DNA of 14,344 bases. Source: Ardenticatenaceae bacterium. GTDB lineage: Bacteria > Chloroflexota > Anaerolineae > Promineifilales > Promineifilaceae. This document shows positions 1-7,543 of the stretch, piece by piece. Under the pieces are notes generated by a model. That model ran no database searches, was not told the DNA's origin, and saw nothing but the letters and a program-made list of their open reading frames with translations. The position numbers were made by a program, and so were the translations under genes. The DNA lies in the NCBI GenBank assembly GCA_020634245.1, contig JACKCC010000033.1, positions 1 to 14,344 on the forward strand, written 5' to 3'. Position 1 is the first letter of the stretch. The number at the start of each line of letters is the position of its first letter.

Positions 1-1796
1 ATCAAGGCGTCCTGACAGTCCAAGCAAATATTGCTCAAAATCACAGGTTTAAAAACGCCATCCATCTCATCAAACAATACCAGCCTTGCTTCTTCCTTCT
101 GGACAACACCGAGCCATTCCAGTGAAGCATCTGAATCGAGATTGAAAGAATCGTACTGAGAAAACGTGTAACCCAACTGGCTAAGGCTGGTTGCTGGATG
201 CTGATTCGCAGGCAAAGATACAGTCCTCAACTCGTCGGTAATGTGCTGTGGATATGGACAGATAGCCTCAGGATTTAGTAATTCACTGCCCACGCCAAAA
301 AAGCCTGTGACTGACCCTTCATAGATGTAATCGCTAATGCCGGTTTCTTCAACTTGCTCAGGCTCTGTATATAGCTGCTGGCAAACGGACAACAAATCAC
401 CATCATTTTCAGCATAAAGGTCTTTTGCAAGCTGAGCAAAGGTAGCCGTATCTGGTAGGTTGTACAGCTGATCAAAAGTTTCTTGGGCTTTACCGACATC
501 ATTTTGCTCCAGATAGGCCATTGCTAAATGCAGGTAGCCCAAAGCCAGATAATCTGCCGATGGCGCGGCTTCTAACGTTAACCGACTCAATGCCGACTCC
601 AGCAATTCAATGCGGCTATTTTCAGCCAAGACTGCTTCTGAATAAGGGCGGGAAGGCGTAATCGCATGGAACATGGCACACTCAGGGGTATCGGGCATCT
701 GATTGTCTTCCATGAGTTGATGCTGTGGGATACGGCCGTTCCAACTGTAAATATCAACTTCATCCCAGGTACAATTAAAATTGACTTCGTGCGTTTTTAT
801 CACCCTTACGTCAACAACACCATCGCCAGTGAAATCGTCTAGTTCAAAAGTGGCATAAGGCTTAAAGGAACGAACAGATATATCGATCCTTTCTAGCCGA
901 TAAATTCCGGATCCATTCCACATGTAAACATCAATATATCCAAACGGCCCGCCAAGATAGCCTTGCTCAATCCGCAAAATATCAACAATATCGTCTCCTG
1001 TAAAATCAAAATCAAAGATGACCTGAGAGATACCATCAACATAAGTTCCTGTATTTGATGTATTAATTGGGTCAATCGTGTTGGGAAGGATGGCATACTG
1101 GCCAGATTGCTCAACGATAAGTGGTATTACACCCAAGATGTACAAATCCTTTGACTCCACTGCAAGCAGCCATTCCAAAACACCATCACTGTTCAAATCG
1201 GTTGCCTGCGGAATAACCGTCAATTCTAGAATGTCTATCTGGTTTCTATCTTCCAGACTGATTTGATTTTGGTTTAGGTGTGCAACAACGGCCGTTTGCA
1301 AAACAGGCCAGATCATCCGCTCATCAAGATACATGCCGGGATATTCGTTTTCCTGAAAAATGGGTTCGAGTTGGCCAGCACCATGGGGAAAGCTTCGGGC
1401 AAAATCAAAGGCCAGCAGGTCAAAAATGTGAAAATAGGGCAGACCTCTTTCCGGAGTTTCACGTGCAGCCCTCAGCCAATCATGTAACAAATCAAAGTCT
1501 GGCGTTTTTAACCTGTATGTTGAAGAAGTATCAATTGGCACTTCACTCAATTGCTTCAGGTCTGGCACCTCAGCCAACAAGCTTGGAGGTGTTGGCGTTT
1601 GCATCGGGAGCGGTAGGGCTGCCGTTTCTTCGCCAACAGTCGCAGTTGCAGGCACGGCCGTTTCCGTTACAGTCGGTTCAATCGTTGGGGGTGGGGAGGG
1701 AACGGCCGTACTTTCCCCCAACACAGCCTCTTCTTGAACGCAGGCAGCTAAACTTAACACCAGAAAAACGATTGCGGCAGCCCTTCCCCATTTCAT
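1..1796 (-). CDS. Large lipoprotein with Asp-rich FG-GAP/VCBS-like repeats and a TPR-like segment (3' end outside window)
   Basis: The minus strand is open from an ATG at 1796 to the window edge, giving at least 598 codons with no stop. The N-terminus MKWGRAAAIVFLVLSLAAC is a lipoprotein signal peptide with lipobox LAAC and Cys19 as the lipidated residue, so the protein should be exported and membrane-anchored. A Thr/Pro/Glu-rich linker (about residues 20-65) follows. Calcium-loop-like motifs recur: TDLNSDGVLEW (about 197-208), FDFDFTGDDIVDIL (about 260-273), ELDDFTGDGVVDVRV (about 317-331) and NLDSDASLEW (about 549-558). They resemble beta-propeller FG-GAP/VCBS repeats. Residues about 410-444 (ADYLALGYLHLAMAYLEQND and onward) look like a TPR helix pair. 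AAGGA lies 8 nt before the ATG at 1796. The in-frame ATG at 1805 would have its ribosome site abutting it, so 1796 is preferred. The gene is visibly more AT-rich than the amylase beside it. The specific function is not recognised. Confidence 0.85.
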   Translation of the reverse strand, partial: MKWGRAAAIVFLVLSLAACVQEEAVLGESTAVPSPPPTIEPTVTETAVPATATVGEETAALPLPMQTPTPPSLLAEVPDLKQLSEVPIDTSSTYRLKTPDFDLLHDWLRAARETPERGLPYFHIFDLLAFDFARSFPHGAGQLEPIFQENEYPGMYLDERMIWPVLQTAVVAHLNQNQISLEDRNQIDILELTVIPQATDLNSDGVLEWLLAVESKDLYILGVIPLIVEQSGQYAILPNTIDPINTSNTGTYVDGISQVIFDFDFTGDDIVDILRIEQGYLGGPFGYIDVYMWNGSGIYRLERIDISVRSFKPYATFELDDFTGDGVVDVRVIKTHEVNFNCTWDEVDIYSWNGRIPQHQLMEDNQMPDTPECAMFHAITPSRPYSEAVLAENSRIELLESALSRLTLEAAPSADYLALGYLHLAMAYLEQNDVGKAQETFDQLYNLPDTATFAQLAKDLYAENDGDLLSVCQQLYTEPEQVEETGISDYIYEGSVTGFFGVGSELLNPEAICPYPQHITDELRTVSLPANQHPATSLSQLGYTFSQYDSFNLDSDASLEWLGVVQKEEARLVLFDEMDGVFKPVILSNICLDCQDAL

Positions 1797-1845
1797 TTTC
1801 GCCATCCTTACCTGAACCTGACACTGGAACTATTAAACTGGTCTT

Positions 1846-1874
1846 ATTATAAAACAGCTCCTCTCAGTTGGAAA
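1846..1874 (-). promoter_or_regulatory. Candidate promoter of the lipoprotein gene
   Basis: On the minus strand a perfect TATAAT (-10, 1846-1851) is preceded after 17 nt by TTTCCA (1869-1874, 4/6 match to TTGACA). Transcription would start near 1839, about 43 nt before the ATG at 1796. It lies in the 126-bp gap after the amylase stop, where no obvious terminator is seen, so the lipoprotein could also be read through from the amylase gene. Confidence 0.4.
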
Positions 1875-1922
1875 CGGCTTTGCTGAACCATGAGCGGGAT
1901 TTTGTTAATGAAAGGGAGACTA

Positions 1923-3815
1923 TCAATTCTTTGTGATGATAACGGCCGTTCCGCCTCCCACCTTCACCCCATCCCCCACAAACGCCGGCATTGCTCCCGT
2001 AGAAAGTAAACAATCATAGATTCCAGCATTGGTCAGCGGGATGATTTGTTCATTGTCGCTGAGATTGAAGAGGGCAACGGCCGTTTCCCCCTCCCATTCC
2101 CGCACATACCCATACGTCTGTGTCGCCGCGTCCACATGCAGCCGCGTGCGCGTGCCATGCTGGAGCGCAGGCAGCGTCCGCCGCAGCTGCACCAATCGGC
2201 GATAAAACGTGAGCAGTGCCTGGTCCCAATTCTCCGGCTGCCACGGCATTTGTGCCCGCACGTGATGATCCCCGCCCGACCCCGCCTGATCCTTATTCAC
2301 CGCCTGCGACAGCCCCACTTCCGTGCCGTAATAAATCACCGGCGTTGGCGCTAGGGTGAACTGGCAAAGCGCCGCCAGCTTCAGCCGGTTCACGTCGTTG
2401 CCCGCCATGAAGAGGAAGCGGTTCATGTCATGGTTGTCCAAAAAGCTGGCCCGCGCCGCGCCCGTGGCCATGTACGCCTCGTAGCTCTGCAAAAAGGCGT
2501 CCAGTTGGGCCACATTCCACCAATCCAGGGCAAAGGCGTAGCGAAACGCGGTTGCCAGAGGAAAGTCCAGCACGTGGCTCAGCCGTCCGCGATAGCGGCG
2601 CAGCGCGTCGGGCGAATCGGTCGCCTCGCCAATGGTCACCGCTTGCGGATTGGCCGACTGCACCGCCTGGCGGAACTGCACCCAAAAATCCATGCCGTGC
2701 CCGATGGCGTGGTCCAGCCGGAAGCCGTCCAGCCCAAATTCACGCAGCCAATAAACGGCCGCATCACAAATATGCTGCCTGCCCGCCGGATCGTTCGTAT
2801 CGAACGAGGGCAGCAGCTTGGCGCGGCCCAAAAAGCAGCGATAGTTGTCGGGGTGTTCATAAAAGACAAACCAGGAAGCGCTCTCCGCATTCGGATCGGC
2901 CTGGGCGGCCAGGAAAGCCGGATGTTTCCAGGAGCAATGGCTAGGCACAAAGTCCAAAATCACGCGAATGCCACGTGCGTGCGCCTGCGCCACCAGCTCG
3001 TGCAAATCGGCCTCGCTGCCCAATTCCGGGTCGATGGCGAACAAATCTTTGGTGTCGTAGCGATGATACGTATCGGCCAAGCCCAGCGGTGAGAGCCAGA
3101 TGCAGTTGATGCCCAACTCATCCAGGTACGGCAGCGATCGGGTGACGCCGCGCAGCGTACCGCCGTGCCGGGCGTGGTGGTTGGTCAGGTCAATGTCGGG
3201 CGAGAAATAGCCTGCCCTGAGCTCGTCGATGGGGCCGTCCCCCGTCCCCGGATGGTAGCGATCCAGAAAAATGTGGTAAATCACCGCCTCCTGCATCCAG
3301 TCTGGCCCGATGGGTTCGTCTGGCTCGACGAAGTAGGCGAAGGTCTGGATGCCAGTCTCGTCCTCCACGGGGTACCAGAAGCCCTGACCGTCGTGGGCAA
3401 AAAGGTCGGGCGGGGCATCGGCCGCACGTCCGGCTTGCCAGCCCGCGATTTTGTAGCGAACGGCCGTTCCACCCGCCTGACCTGGCAAAATGGCGTGCCA
3501 GCGGCTCAGGTAGCCCGCGCCCGCTTCCCAATCCACAGTCTCTACCCGCATCGGCATTTTGGGCGAATTTGCATCTGGCAAACGGCCGTCTGTGGTAAAC
3601 CACACTTCGGCACGATCCAACGGCATCTCTACACCGCTGGTGGCCCAAATTTCAACCGGTTCGTTGGATTGAGGAGCAAACGGCCGTATCGTGTTGTCGT
3701 GGCGGAATTGGTGCGCCTGCGCCGCAATGCGCTCGCGCACCATCGGCAGGGGAATATCACCCGGTGCGGTGGCAATTGCTTCGGTGTTGTCGAATACGTT
3801 TTCTAATTCAGCCAT
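1923..3815 (-). CDS. Alpha-amylase family glycoside hydrolase (GH13)
   Basis: This 630-residue protein should hydrolyse or transfer alpha-glucans. All four classic GH13 regions are visible: region I DFVPSH (Asp288-His293, with Ser in place of the usual Asn), region II GFRLDH (nucleophile Asp368), region III TIGEATD (acid/base Glu397) and region IV FLDNHD (Asp463). A beta-rich N-terminal domain (about residues 50-150) resembles the Ig-like/starch-binding modules in front of neopullulanase-type enzymes. The (beta/alpha)8 barrel spans about 170-540 and a beta domain ends the protein. No signal peptide is seen, so it is probably cytoplasmic and may act on imported maltodextrin or glycogen fragments. 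The start at 3815 (MAELENVFDN) has GAGGG 8 nt upstream. A longer reading from 3851 would begin inside a perfect hairpin and is unlikely. The substrate cannot be fixed from sequence alone. The MarR gene lies 66 nt upstream on the same strand and may be co-transcribed. Confidence 0.92.
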   Translation of the reverse strand: MAELENVFDNTEAIATAPGDIPLPMVRERIAAQAHQFRHDNTIRPFAPQSNEPVEIWATSGVEMPLDRAEVWFTTDGRLPDANSPKMPMRVETVDWEAGAGYLSRWHAILPGQAGGTAVRYKIAGWQAGRAADAPPDLFAHDGQGFWYPVEDETGIQTFAYFVEPDEPIGPDWMQEAVIYHIFLDRYHPGTGDGPIDELRAGYFSPDIDLTNHHARHGGTLRGVTRSLPYLDELGINCIWLSPLGLADTYHRYDTKDLFAIDPELGSEADLHELVAQAHARGIRVILDFVPSHCSWKHPAFLAAQADPNAESASWFVFYEHPDNYRCFLGRAKLLPSFDTNDPAGRQHICDAAVYWLREFGLDGFRLDHAIGHGMDFWVQFRQAVQSANPQAVTIGEATDSPDALRRYRGRLSHVLDFPLATAFRYAFALDWWNVAQLDAFLQSYEAYMATGAARASFLDNHDMNRFLFMAGNDVNRLKLAALCQFTLAPTPVIYYGTEVGLSQAVNKDQAGSGGDHHVRAQMPWQPENWDQALLTFYRRLVQLRRTLPALQHGTRTRLHVDAATQTYGYVREWEGETAVALFNLSDNEQIIPLTNAGIYDCLLSTGAMPAFVGDGVKVGGGTAVIITKN

Positions 3816-3834
3816 TGATTGTTCCCTCATAAAT

Positions 3835-3861
3835 GTAGGTCGGATTGGCAATCCGACCTAC
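3835..3861. repeat. Perfect 12-bp inverted repeat between the MarR and amylase genes
   Basis: GTAGGTCGGATT (3835-3846) and AATCCGACCTAC (3850-3861) are exact reverse complements around GGC, giving a very stable hairpin. It lies in the 66-bp gap between the MarR stop and the amylase start. There is no T-tract on either side, so it is not a standard Rho-independent terminator. It looks like a dispersed REP-type palindrome, or an mRNA stability or attenuation element just ahead of the amylase ribosome site. Confidence 0.85.
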
Positions 3862-3881
3862 GATTTTCATTCCCGATTGAT

Positions 3882-4304
3882 TCAAAATTCCCCGCCCATC
3901 ATCGCCCGCCACTTTGCCAGCACATCCAATAGTTGCGTCCGATCAGCCTCGTCAAAGCCAGCCAGACTGTTCTGGAGCGCAGCCAGATGAGCCACCTGGG
4001 CCAGTTCACGCTGGGCAGCTCCAGCGCTGGTCAGCACTACCTGCTGCGCCCGCCGGTCGTCGGGATCGGGCTGGCGCGCGGCCCAGCCCTGCTCAGCCAG
4101 ATAATCGACAATGCGGGTCATCTTGCTGTTATCCACCAACAAACGGCCGCTTAAATCCCCCATGCGCCAGCCGCTATCCAGTTGCAGCAGCAGCAGCGTG
4201 TCGAATTGCTCAAGGGTGAGGTGAAACGGCCGTAACGCCACCGCCATTTCCCCACTCAACAGCACAAAAATTTCCCGCATGGTTGTAAAAATCGTTTGTT
4301 CCAT
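3882..4304 (-). CDS. MarR-family transcriptional regulator
   Basis: This is a 140-residue winged helix-turn-helix protein of normal MarR length. The helix-turn-helix lies about residues 30-70 (LTLEQFDTLLLLQLD, then MGDLSGRLLVDNSKMTRIVD). The wing carries the hallmark PDPDDRRAQQVVLTSAG (about 79-95). A C-terminal helix (about 115-135) would complete the dimer interface. MarR proteins usually repress their own promoter and a neighbouring gene and release DNA on binding a small ligand. The ATG at 4304 has no Shine-Dalgarno sequence, and a TATAAT ends only 6 nt before it, so the message appears leaderless. A perfect inverted repeat covers the start. The next gene on the strand is the GH13 enzyme, 66 nt away, which is a plausible co-transcribed target. 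The ligand is unknown. Confidence 0.88.
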   Translation of the reverse strand: MEQTIFTTMREIFVLLSGEMAVALRPFHLTLEQFDTLLLLQLDSGWRMGDLSGRLLVDNSKMTRIVDYLAEQGWAARQPDPDDRRAQQVVLTSAGAAQRELAQVAHLAALQNSLAGFDEADRTQLLDVLAKWRAMMGGEF

Positions 4305-4311
4305 GCGGGAA
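4272..4311. promoter_or_regulatory. Inverted repeat over the MarR start: candidate autoregulatory operator
   Basis: TTCCCGCATGG (4272-4282) and CCATGCGGGAA (4301-4311) are exact reverse complements with an 18-bp spacer. The right arm overlaps the last base of the -10 box and the initiation codon. The left arm lies at codons 8-11 of the MarR gene. A palindrome over the transcription start next to a MarR gene is the expected place for self-repression, although the half-sites are farther apart than in typical MarR operators. Confidence 0.5.
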
Positions 4312-4338
4312 TTATATTTTCATTTAAAATATTTGCAA
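4311..4338 (-). promoter_or_regulatory. Promoter of the MarR gene giving a leaderless mRNA
   Basis: On the minus strand TATAAT (4311-4316) is perfect and TTGCAA (4333-4338, 4/6 match to TTGACA) lies 16 nt upstream. Counting about 7 nt from the -10 box puts the transcription start at the A of the ATG at 4304, so no 5' leader is predicted. Confidence 0.5.
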
Positions 4339-4356
4339 GTGAGAATAATTGGGTTT

Positions 4357-4405
4357 GCCACAGAGCGCACAGAGTTTTCTCTTTTCCCTCTGTGCGCTCT
4401 GTGGC
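4357..4405. repeat. Perfect 18-bp inverted repeat of the CTCTGTG family
   Basis: GCCACAGAGCGCACAGAG (4357-4374) and its exact reverse complement (4388-4405) flank a 13-base pyrimidine-rich loop. The element starts immediately after the CotH stop codon (4406-4408) and precedes the MarR promoter. The hairpin could protect or end the CotH message, but no T-tract follows it on the minus strand. The core resembles the repeats at 8194-8220 and 13702-13755. Confidence 0.85.
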
Positions 4406-5959
4406 CTATTCTTCCAAAAACGCTTCGGCGGCGGCGACGCGGTTGTTGGTATGGGTGATGAGTTCCTGAATGGCCTGATCAAACGCCGCCTGCCCCACGT
4501 CGGCCACGGCGTATGGCTTGATGAGCGCGGCCAATTCTTCGTAACGCGCCGTCATCGCTTCTGGCGCGAAGACGGTGTGGATGGTCTCATCAATATAGTT
4601 GACATAAGTTTCGTAATAGTCGGGGTTGTCCAGCAAGTAGCGAATCAGCGGCCAATTATCGCCGATGGCCGTCATCTCCAGGGTCATCTGGGAACGGCCG
4701 CCTGATTTCAGCGCCTCGTTGTGATCCCAGGGAATCCAGGTGAGTTGGCCCGTTGCCGGATCGTTGTACAGGTAATAATTGTGCGCTGCGCCGCCGTACG
4801 TATCCCAATTTTCAATCACCGTGTTGATGGCCAGCCAGTGCAGGAAGGTATCAACGTCAAACACAGCTTCCAACCCCGCCTGCCACGCTGCCGGATCGCT
4901 TTGGCGCAGGTCGGAATGCAGCACGGTGTACAGCGCTTCGATGTCGCTCCAGTCCGCTTCGTCTTCGTTGTTTTCTTTTTGGAAGCTGTCGGCAATGTTG
5001 TCAAAGGTGCCTTCGGCCAGGGAAACGGCCGTACCGTCCGCCTCGTAAATGTTGCCATCATCACTGCCAAAGACGCGATCCACCGCCGTGTCATCAATCA
5101 CCTCAATCATCGTGTACAGGCCAAAGCTCACCGGTCCTTCGCCATAATCCACGTATAGCTCCACAAACGATGTTTTGGCGCTGGCCAACCCGGCGTCTTC
5201 CAAAATGTCGGCCGTCACCGTATCGCGCAAAAACGAGTCGTCGCGGGTGTTGTTGGACAGCGATAATTGCTTGAAGCCGTAAAAGCGCTGGTTGTCAATT
5301 TCGGGATAGTCGTCCTCAAATTCGTCAAAATCGAGCTTAAACGGCAGTTCCAGCGACCCGCTCGACCAGGCACCAGACAGCGACGAGTTGCCCTTGAAGC
5401 GCACGCCGACATGCGTCCAGGTGTTGCCCTCGAACGTAATCGTCGCCTCGGCCCACATGGGGTTTTCGCTAGTGAAATCGCCGGGCACGCCGCCGCCAAA
5501 TCCACCTGGCTGCCCGCCACCGGGTCCGCCCTGACCCCCTGCCGGCCTTTCCGGGGGCTGAAATTCACCCTCTGCCGGTGGCTGGAAATCCGCCGGCGGG
5601 CCAGCCAAATTACCGTCGCGTGCGTCACCCCCGCCAGGACCCTGGCCCGTACCTTGTTCACCCAATAATTCGGTCAGATCGGCCAGCATCGCGGCCCAAT
5701 TTTCGCTGTCGATGGTGATGTCCAGGCGCAGCACCTCATCTTCGGGGAAGACGACCTCGTAGTTGGGTTCGGCGTCATTGCTGTGGGTGGCTTCGCTCCA
5801 GCCAGCGGGGCGAGCCGTTTCCGCAGATTCGGCTTCATTACTGGTGGTTACGGCCGTTTCTTCTCCACCATTCACCGCTGTCTGGCTTTCTGAGCCGGCT
5901 GCGTTACAGGCAACAAACAGCAAAATGATTAGAAGCAAAAGCACAAATTTCTTGTTCAT
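4406..5959 (-). CDS. CotH kinase family lipoprotein
   Basis: This 517-residue protein begins MNKKFVLLLLIILLFVAC, a lipoprotein signal with Cys18 as the likely lipidated residue. An acidic Ser/Thr-rich linker follows. Residues about 105-160 are very rich in Gly and Pro. The CotH fold then runs to the C-terminus: VGVRFKGNSS (about 183-192), FYGFKQLSLSNNTRDDSFLRD (about 235-255, broken here only for description), HNYYLYND and IPWDHNEA (about 388-416), which contains the Asp of the kinase-like site. Family members are atypical protein kinases (spore coat CotH) or uncharacterised extracellular proteins. In this context a surface role is more likely than sporulation. AGGA stands 7 nt before the ATG, and only 17 nt separate the gene from the DUF4956 gene upstream. 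This supports one operon with the polyphosphate polymerase domain gene. The substrate is unknown. Confidence 0.88.
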   Translation of the reverse strand: MNKKFVLLLLIILLFVACNAAGSESQTAVNGGEETAVTTSNEAESAETARPAGWSEATHSNDAEPNYEVVFPEDEVLRLDITIDSENWAAMLADLTELLGEQGTGQGPGGGDARDGNLAGPPADFQPPAEGEFQPPERPAGGQGGPGGGQPGGFGGGVPGDFTSENPMWAEATITFEGNTWTHVGVRFKGNSSLSGAWSSGSLELPFKLDFDEFEDDYPEIDNQRFYGFKQLSLSNNTRDDSFLRDTVTADILEDAGLASAKTSFVELYVDYGEGPVSFGLYTMIEVIDDTAVDRVFGSDDGNIYEADGTAVSLAEGTFDNIADSFQKENNEDEADWSDIEALYTVLHSDLRQSDPAAWQAGLEAVFDVDTFLHWLAINTVIENWDTYGGAAHNYYLYNDPATGQLTWIPWDHNEALKSGGRSQMTLEMTAIGDNWPLIRYLLDNPDYYETYVNYIDETIHTVFAPEAMTARYEELAALIKPYAVADVGQAAFDQAIQELITHTNNRVAAAEAFLEE

Positions 5960-5976
5960 ATTTATTTCCTGGGTGG

Positions 5977-6624
5977 CTATCTCTCGGGAGAAACGGCCGT
6001 TTCCTCAACATGTCCCAAAAACAAGACGTCATCATTCGTCCAGCCTCGCTGGCGGGAATCGTCAAAATAAATTTTGATATCCGCCACATCTTTGAGAAAG
6101 TTGATATTGCCAATTTCAAAACGCTTAACCGGCAGTCCCGTCCGCTCGCGCAAATCATCGAGCAGCAAATCATGGTTTTCCGGCCGAATCAGGTCAATGC
6201 GCTCATACGTAATGCGCTGCGACTGCTCATAATGAAAACCCCAACCCTGTTCCAGAACATACAAAACAGCCACAATGGCCACATTCACAATGAGCAAAGA
6301 ACTCCAGGCCGAATTAGCCACCAGGCCAGAATTAATGACTGGCAGGCCGATCAGTACAAACAGGTAGGTCATATCGCGGGCGGGCATTGGGCTGGTCCGG
6401 TAACGCAGCACCGAAAAGATGGCAAACAAACCAAAACCAGCCCCGACGCTTAAATCGACGGTGGTCAACAAACTCATCACAAAAAAGATGATGGTGTTGA
6501 AGGCCAAAAAAGTGAAAACATAATTTTTGTTTTGCCGCACCGGATAATAAATGAAGCGCACAATCAGGAGCGCAATGGCTAAATTAGCCACAAAGCCAGT
6601 GAGTAAATTAATGGATGTAAGCAT
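5977..6624 (-). CDS. DUF4956 family membrane protein
   Basis: This 215-residue protein has about four or five membrane segments in its first 126 residues (about 6-27, 35-55, 58-73, 86-103 and 105-125) and a soluble C-terminal part (about 130-215). The stretch GFGLFAIFSVLRYRTSP followed by DMTYLFVLIGLP is the characteristic DUF4956 pattern. The ATG at 6624 overlaps the end of the VTC-domain gene by 17 nt and has AAGGA 7 nt upstream, which points to translational coupling. The family has no established biochemical role. Its constant partnership with VTC-domain proteins suggests a membrane partner for polyphosphate synthesis or export, by analogy with the membrane subunits of the yeast vacuolar transporter chaperone. 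That role is inference. Confidence 0.85.
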   Translation of the reverse strand: MLTSINLLTGFVANLAIALLIVRFIYYPVRQNKNYVFTFLAFNTIIFFVMSLLTTVDLSVGAGFGLFAIFSVLRYRTSPMPARDMTYLFVLIGLPVINSGLVANSAWSSLLIVNVAIVAVLYVLEQGWGFHYEQSQRITYERIDLIRPENHDLLLDDLRERTGLPVKRFEIGNINFLKDVADIKIYFDDSRQRGWTNDDVLFLGHVEETAVSPER

Positions 6625-7411
6625 AAGGTTGTCCTTGGGCCAGTTTTTCTACCAACCGCAGTTTTGGTTTGAAATTATTTTGTTTCAGGTCAGGATAAAG
6701 CAGGCTGCTGCCCACGCAGTATTTGCTAAAGCTGGTTGAGCGTATGCCAAACTGCCGCAGCAAATTGACCATGTCCGATTTTTGGGAGAAGCCATCTTGC
6801 TTTACTTCAATAATGACCAGATGAGGCAAGTGCACCGCGTCGTCGTCCCAAACAAAACGGAGATTGAGATCAATGGTCACACGCTCCTGGCGAACCCGGC
6901 TCACCAGGGTAACACGGTCGTATTCCACCCATAATTTGGGTTCCAGCTCTGTGGGGTCAAAGGGGTAGGCTTGTTGCAGGAATACGGCCGTTTCCGCCTC
7001 AATTTCATCCGCTAAAACCGGCGTTTGCAGGCGCCGCTTGATAGTGCGTCCTTTGTTCGTCTTGTGCTTCACTTCCAAAAAGGTCAGCTGCGAATCCACA
7101 TACTCCCGCGACCGCACTTTGTACCGGTTAAGCATTCCTGCATGGTGCCGACGATATAAGTCAAAATCAGCCGAATCAAAGTAAAGCGTGCGATAATGAC
7201 TCATGCGGGTGCCTTGAACCTCTAGCGTGGCATAAGATGTGATCAGTTCAGTCATGATCGGTCGCAGCGCATCCAGCGAGAGTACATACTTGGTATCGGT
7301 GCGGTTTAGCAGCGCTACCCGCCCCATCTCCGCTAAGGAAATTGGCGTGTATTGTTCTAGATCTAAATTTGGCAGACCCAGGCAGCAGTTGAGGCCAACA
7401 GTGTTTAACAT
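6608..7411 (-). CDS. Polyphosphate polymerase domain (VTC domain) protein
   Basis: This 267-residue protein is a single VTC-type tunnel domain of the CYTH/triphosphate-tunnel superfamily. The basic and acidic residues that line the tunnel are visible in order: Lys41 (RTDTKY), Arg100 and Arg102 (KVRSREY), Lys115 (LEVKHK), Arg166 (EYDR), Glu202 and Lys204 (IIEVKQDG), and Lys230 (SFSKY). They correspond in order to the catalytic set of yeast Vtc4, so polyphosphate synthesis from a nucleoside triphosphate is plausible. No signal peptide or membrane span is present. The protein probably works at the cytoplasmic face with the DUF4956 protein encoded next. GGAG lies 9 nt before the ATG. It is the first gene of the minus-strand operon that continues through DUF4956 and CotH. 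Enzymatic activity is not proven by sequence. Confidence 0.88.
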   Translation of the reverse strand: MLNTVGLNCCLGLPNLDLEQYTPISLAEMGRVALLNRTDTKYVLSLDALRPIMTELITSYATLEVQGTRMSHYRTLYFDSADFDLYRRHHAGMLNRYKVRSREYVDSQLTFLEVKHKTNKGRTIKRRLQTPVLADEIEAETAVFLQQAYPFDPTELEPKLWVEYDRVTLVSRVRQERVTIDLNLRFVWDDDAVHLPHLVIIEVKQDGFSQKSDMVNLLRQFGIRSTSFSKYCVGSSLLYPDLKQNNFKPKLRLVEKLAQGQPYAYIH

Positions 7412-7478
7412 GTCTCTTATCTCCGATAAACTTGGTTAAGCTTGCGTGGGAAAGCGTAGAATAGTTCTATTTAGTCAA

Positions 7479-7506
7479 AATATAGAAGTTGTTAAGTTCT
7501 TATGAA
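7479..7506 (-). promoter_or_regulatory. Candidate promoter of the VTC-DUF4956-CotH operon
   Basis: On the minus strand TATATT (7479-7484) has TTCATA (7501-7506, 4/6 match to TTGACA) 16 nt upstream. This predicts a start near 7472 and a leader of about 60 nt before the ATG at 7411. The surrounding DNA is AT-rich, so chance matches are easy. Confidence 0.35.
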
Positions 7507-7543
7507 GATTGGCGTCAAATTGGCCCTTAAAAATTTTGTTTTT

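Noticed and set aside
1280..1852. Plus-strand open frame of 190 codons
   Set aside because: It lies wholly opposite the N-terminal part of the lipoprotein gene and its promoter, lacks a ribosome site and has low-complexity, shadow-like composition.
2430..3092. Plus-strand open frame of 220 codons within the amylase gene
   Set aside because: It is antisense to the GH13 catalytic regions, which are clearly coding on the minus strand.
3816..3851. Longer amylase start at 3851
   Set aside because: That ATG is inside the perfect hairpin, while the ATG at 3815 has GAGGG at a normal distance.
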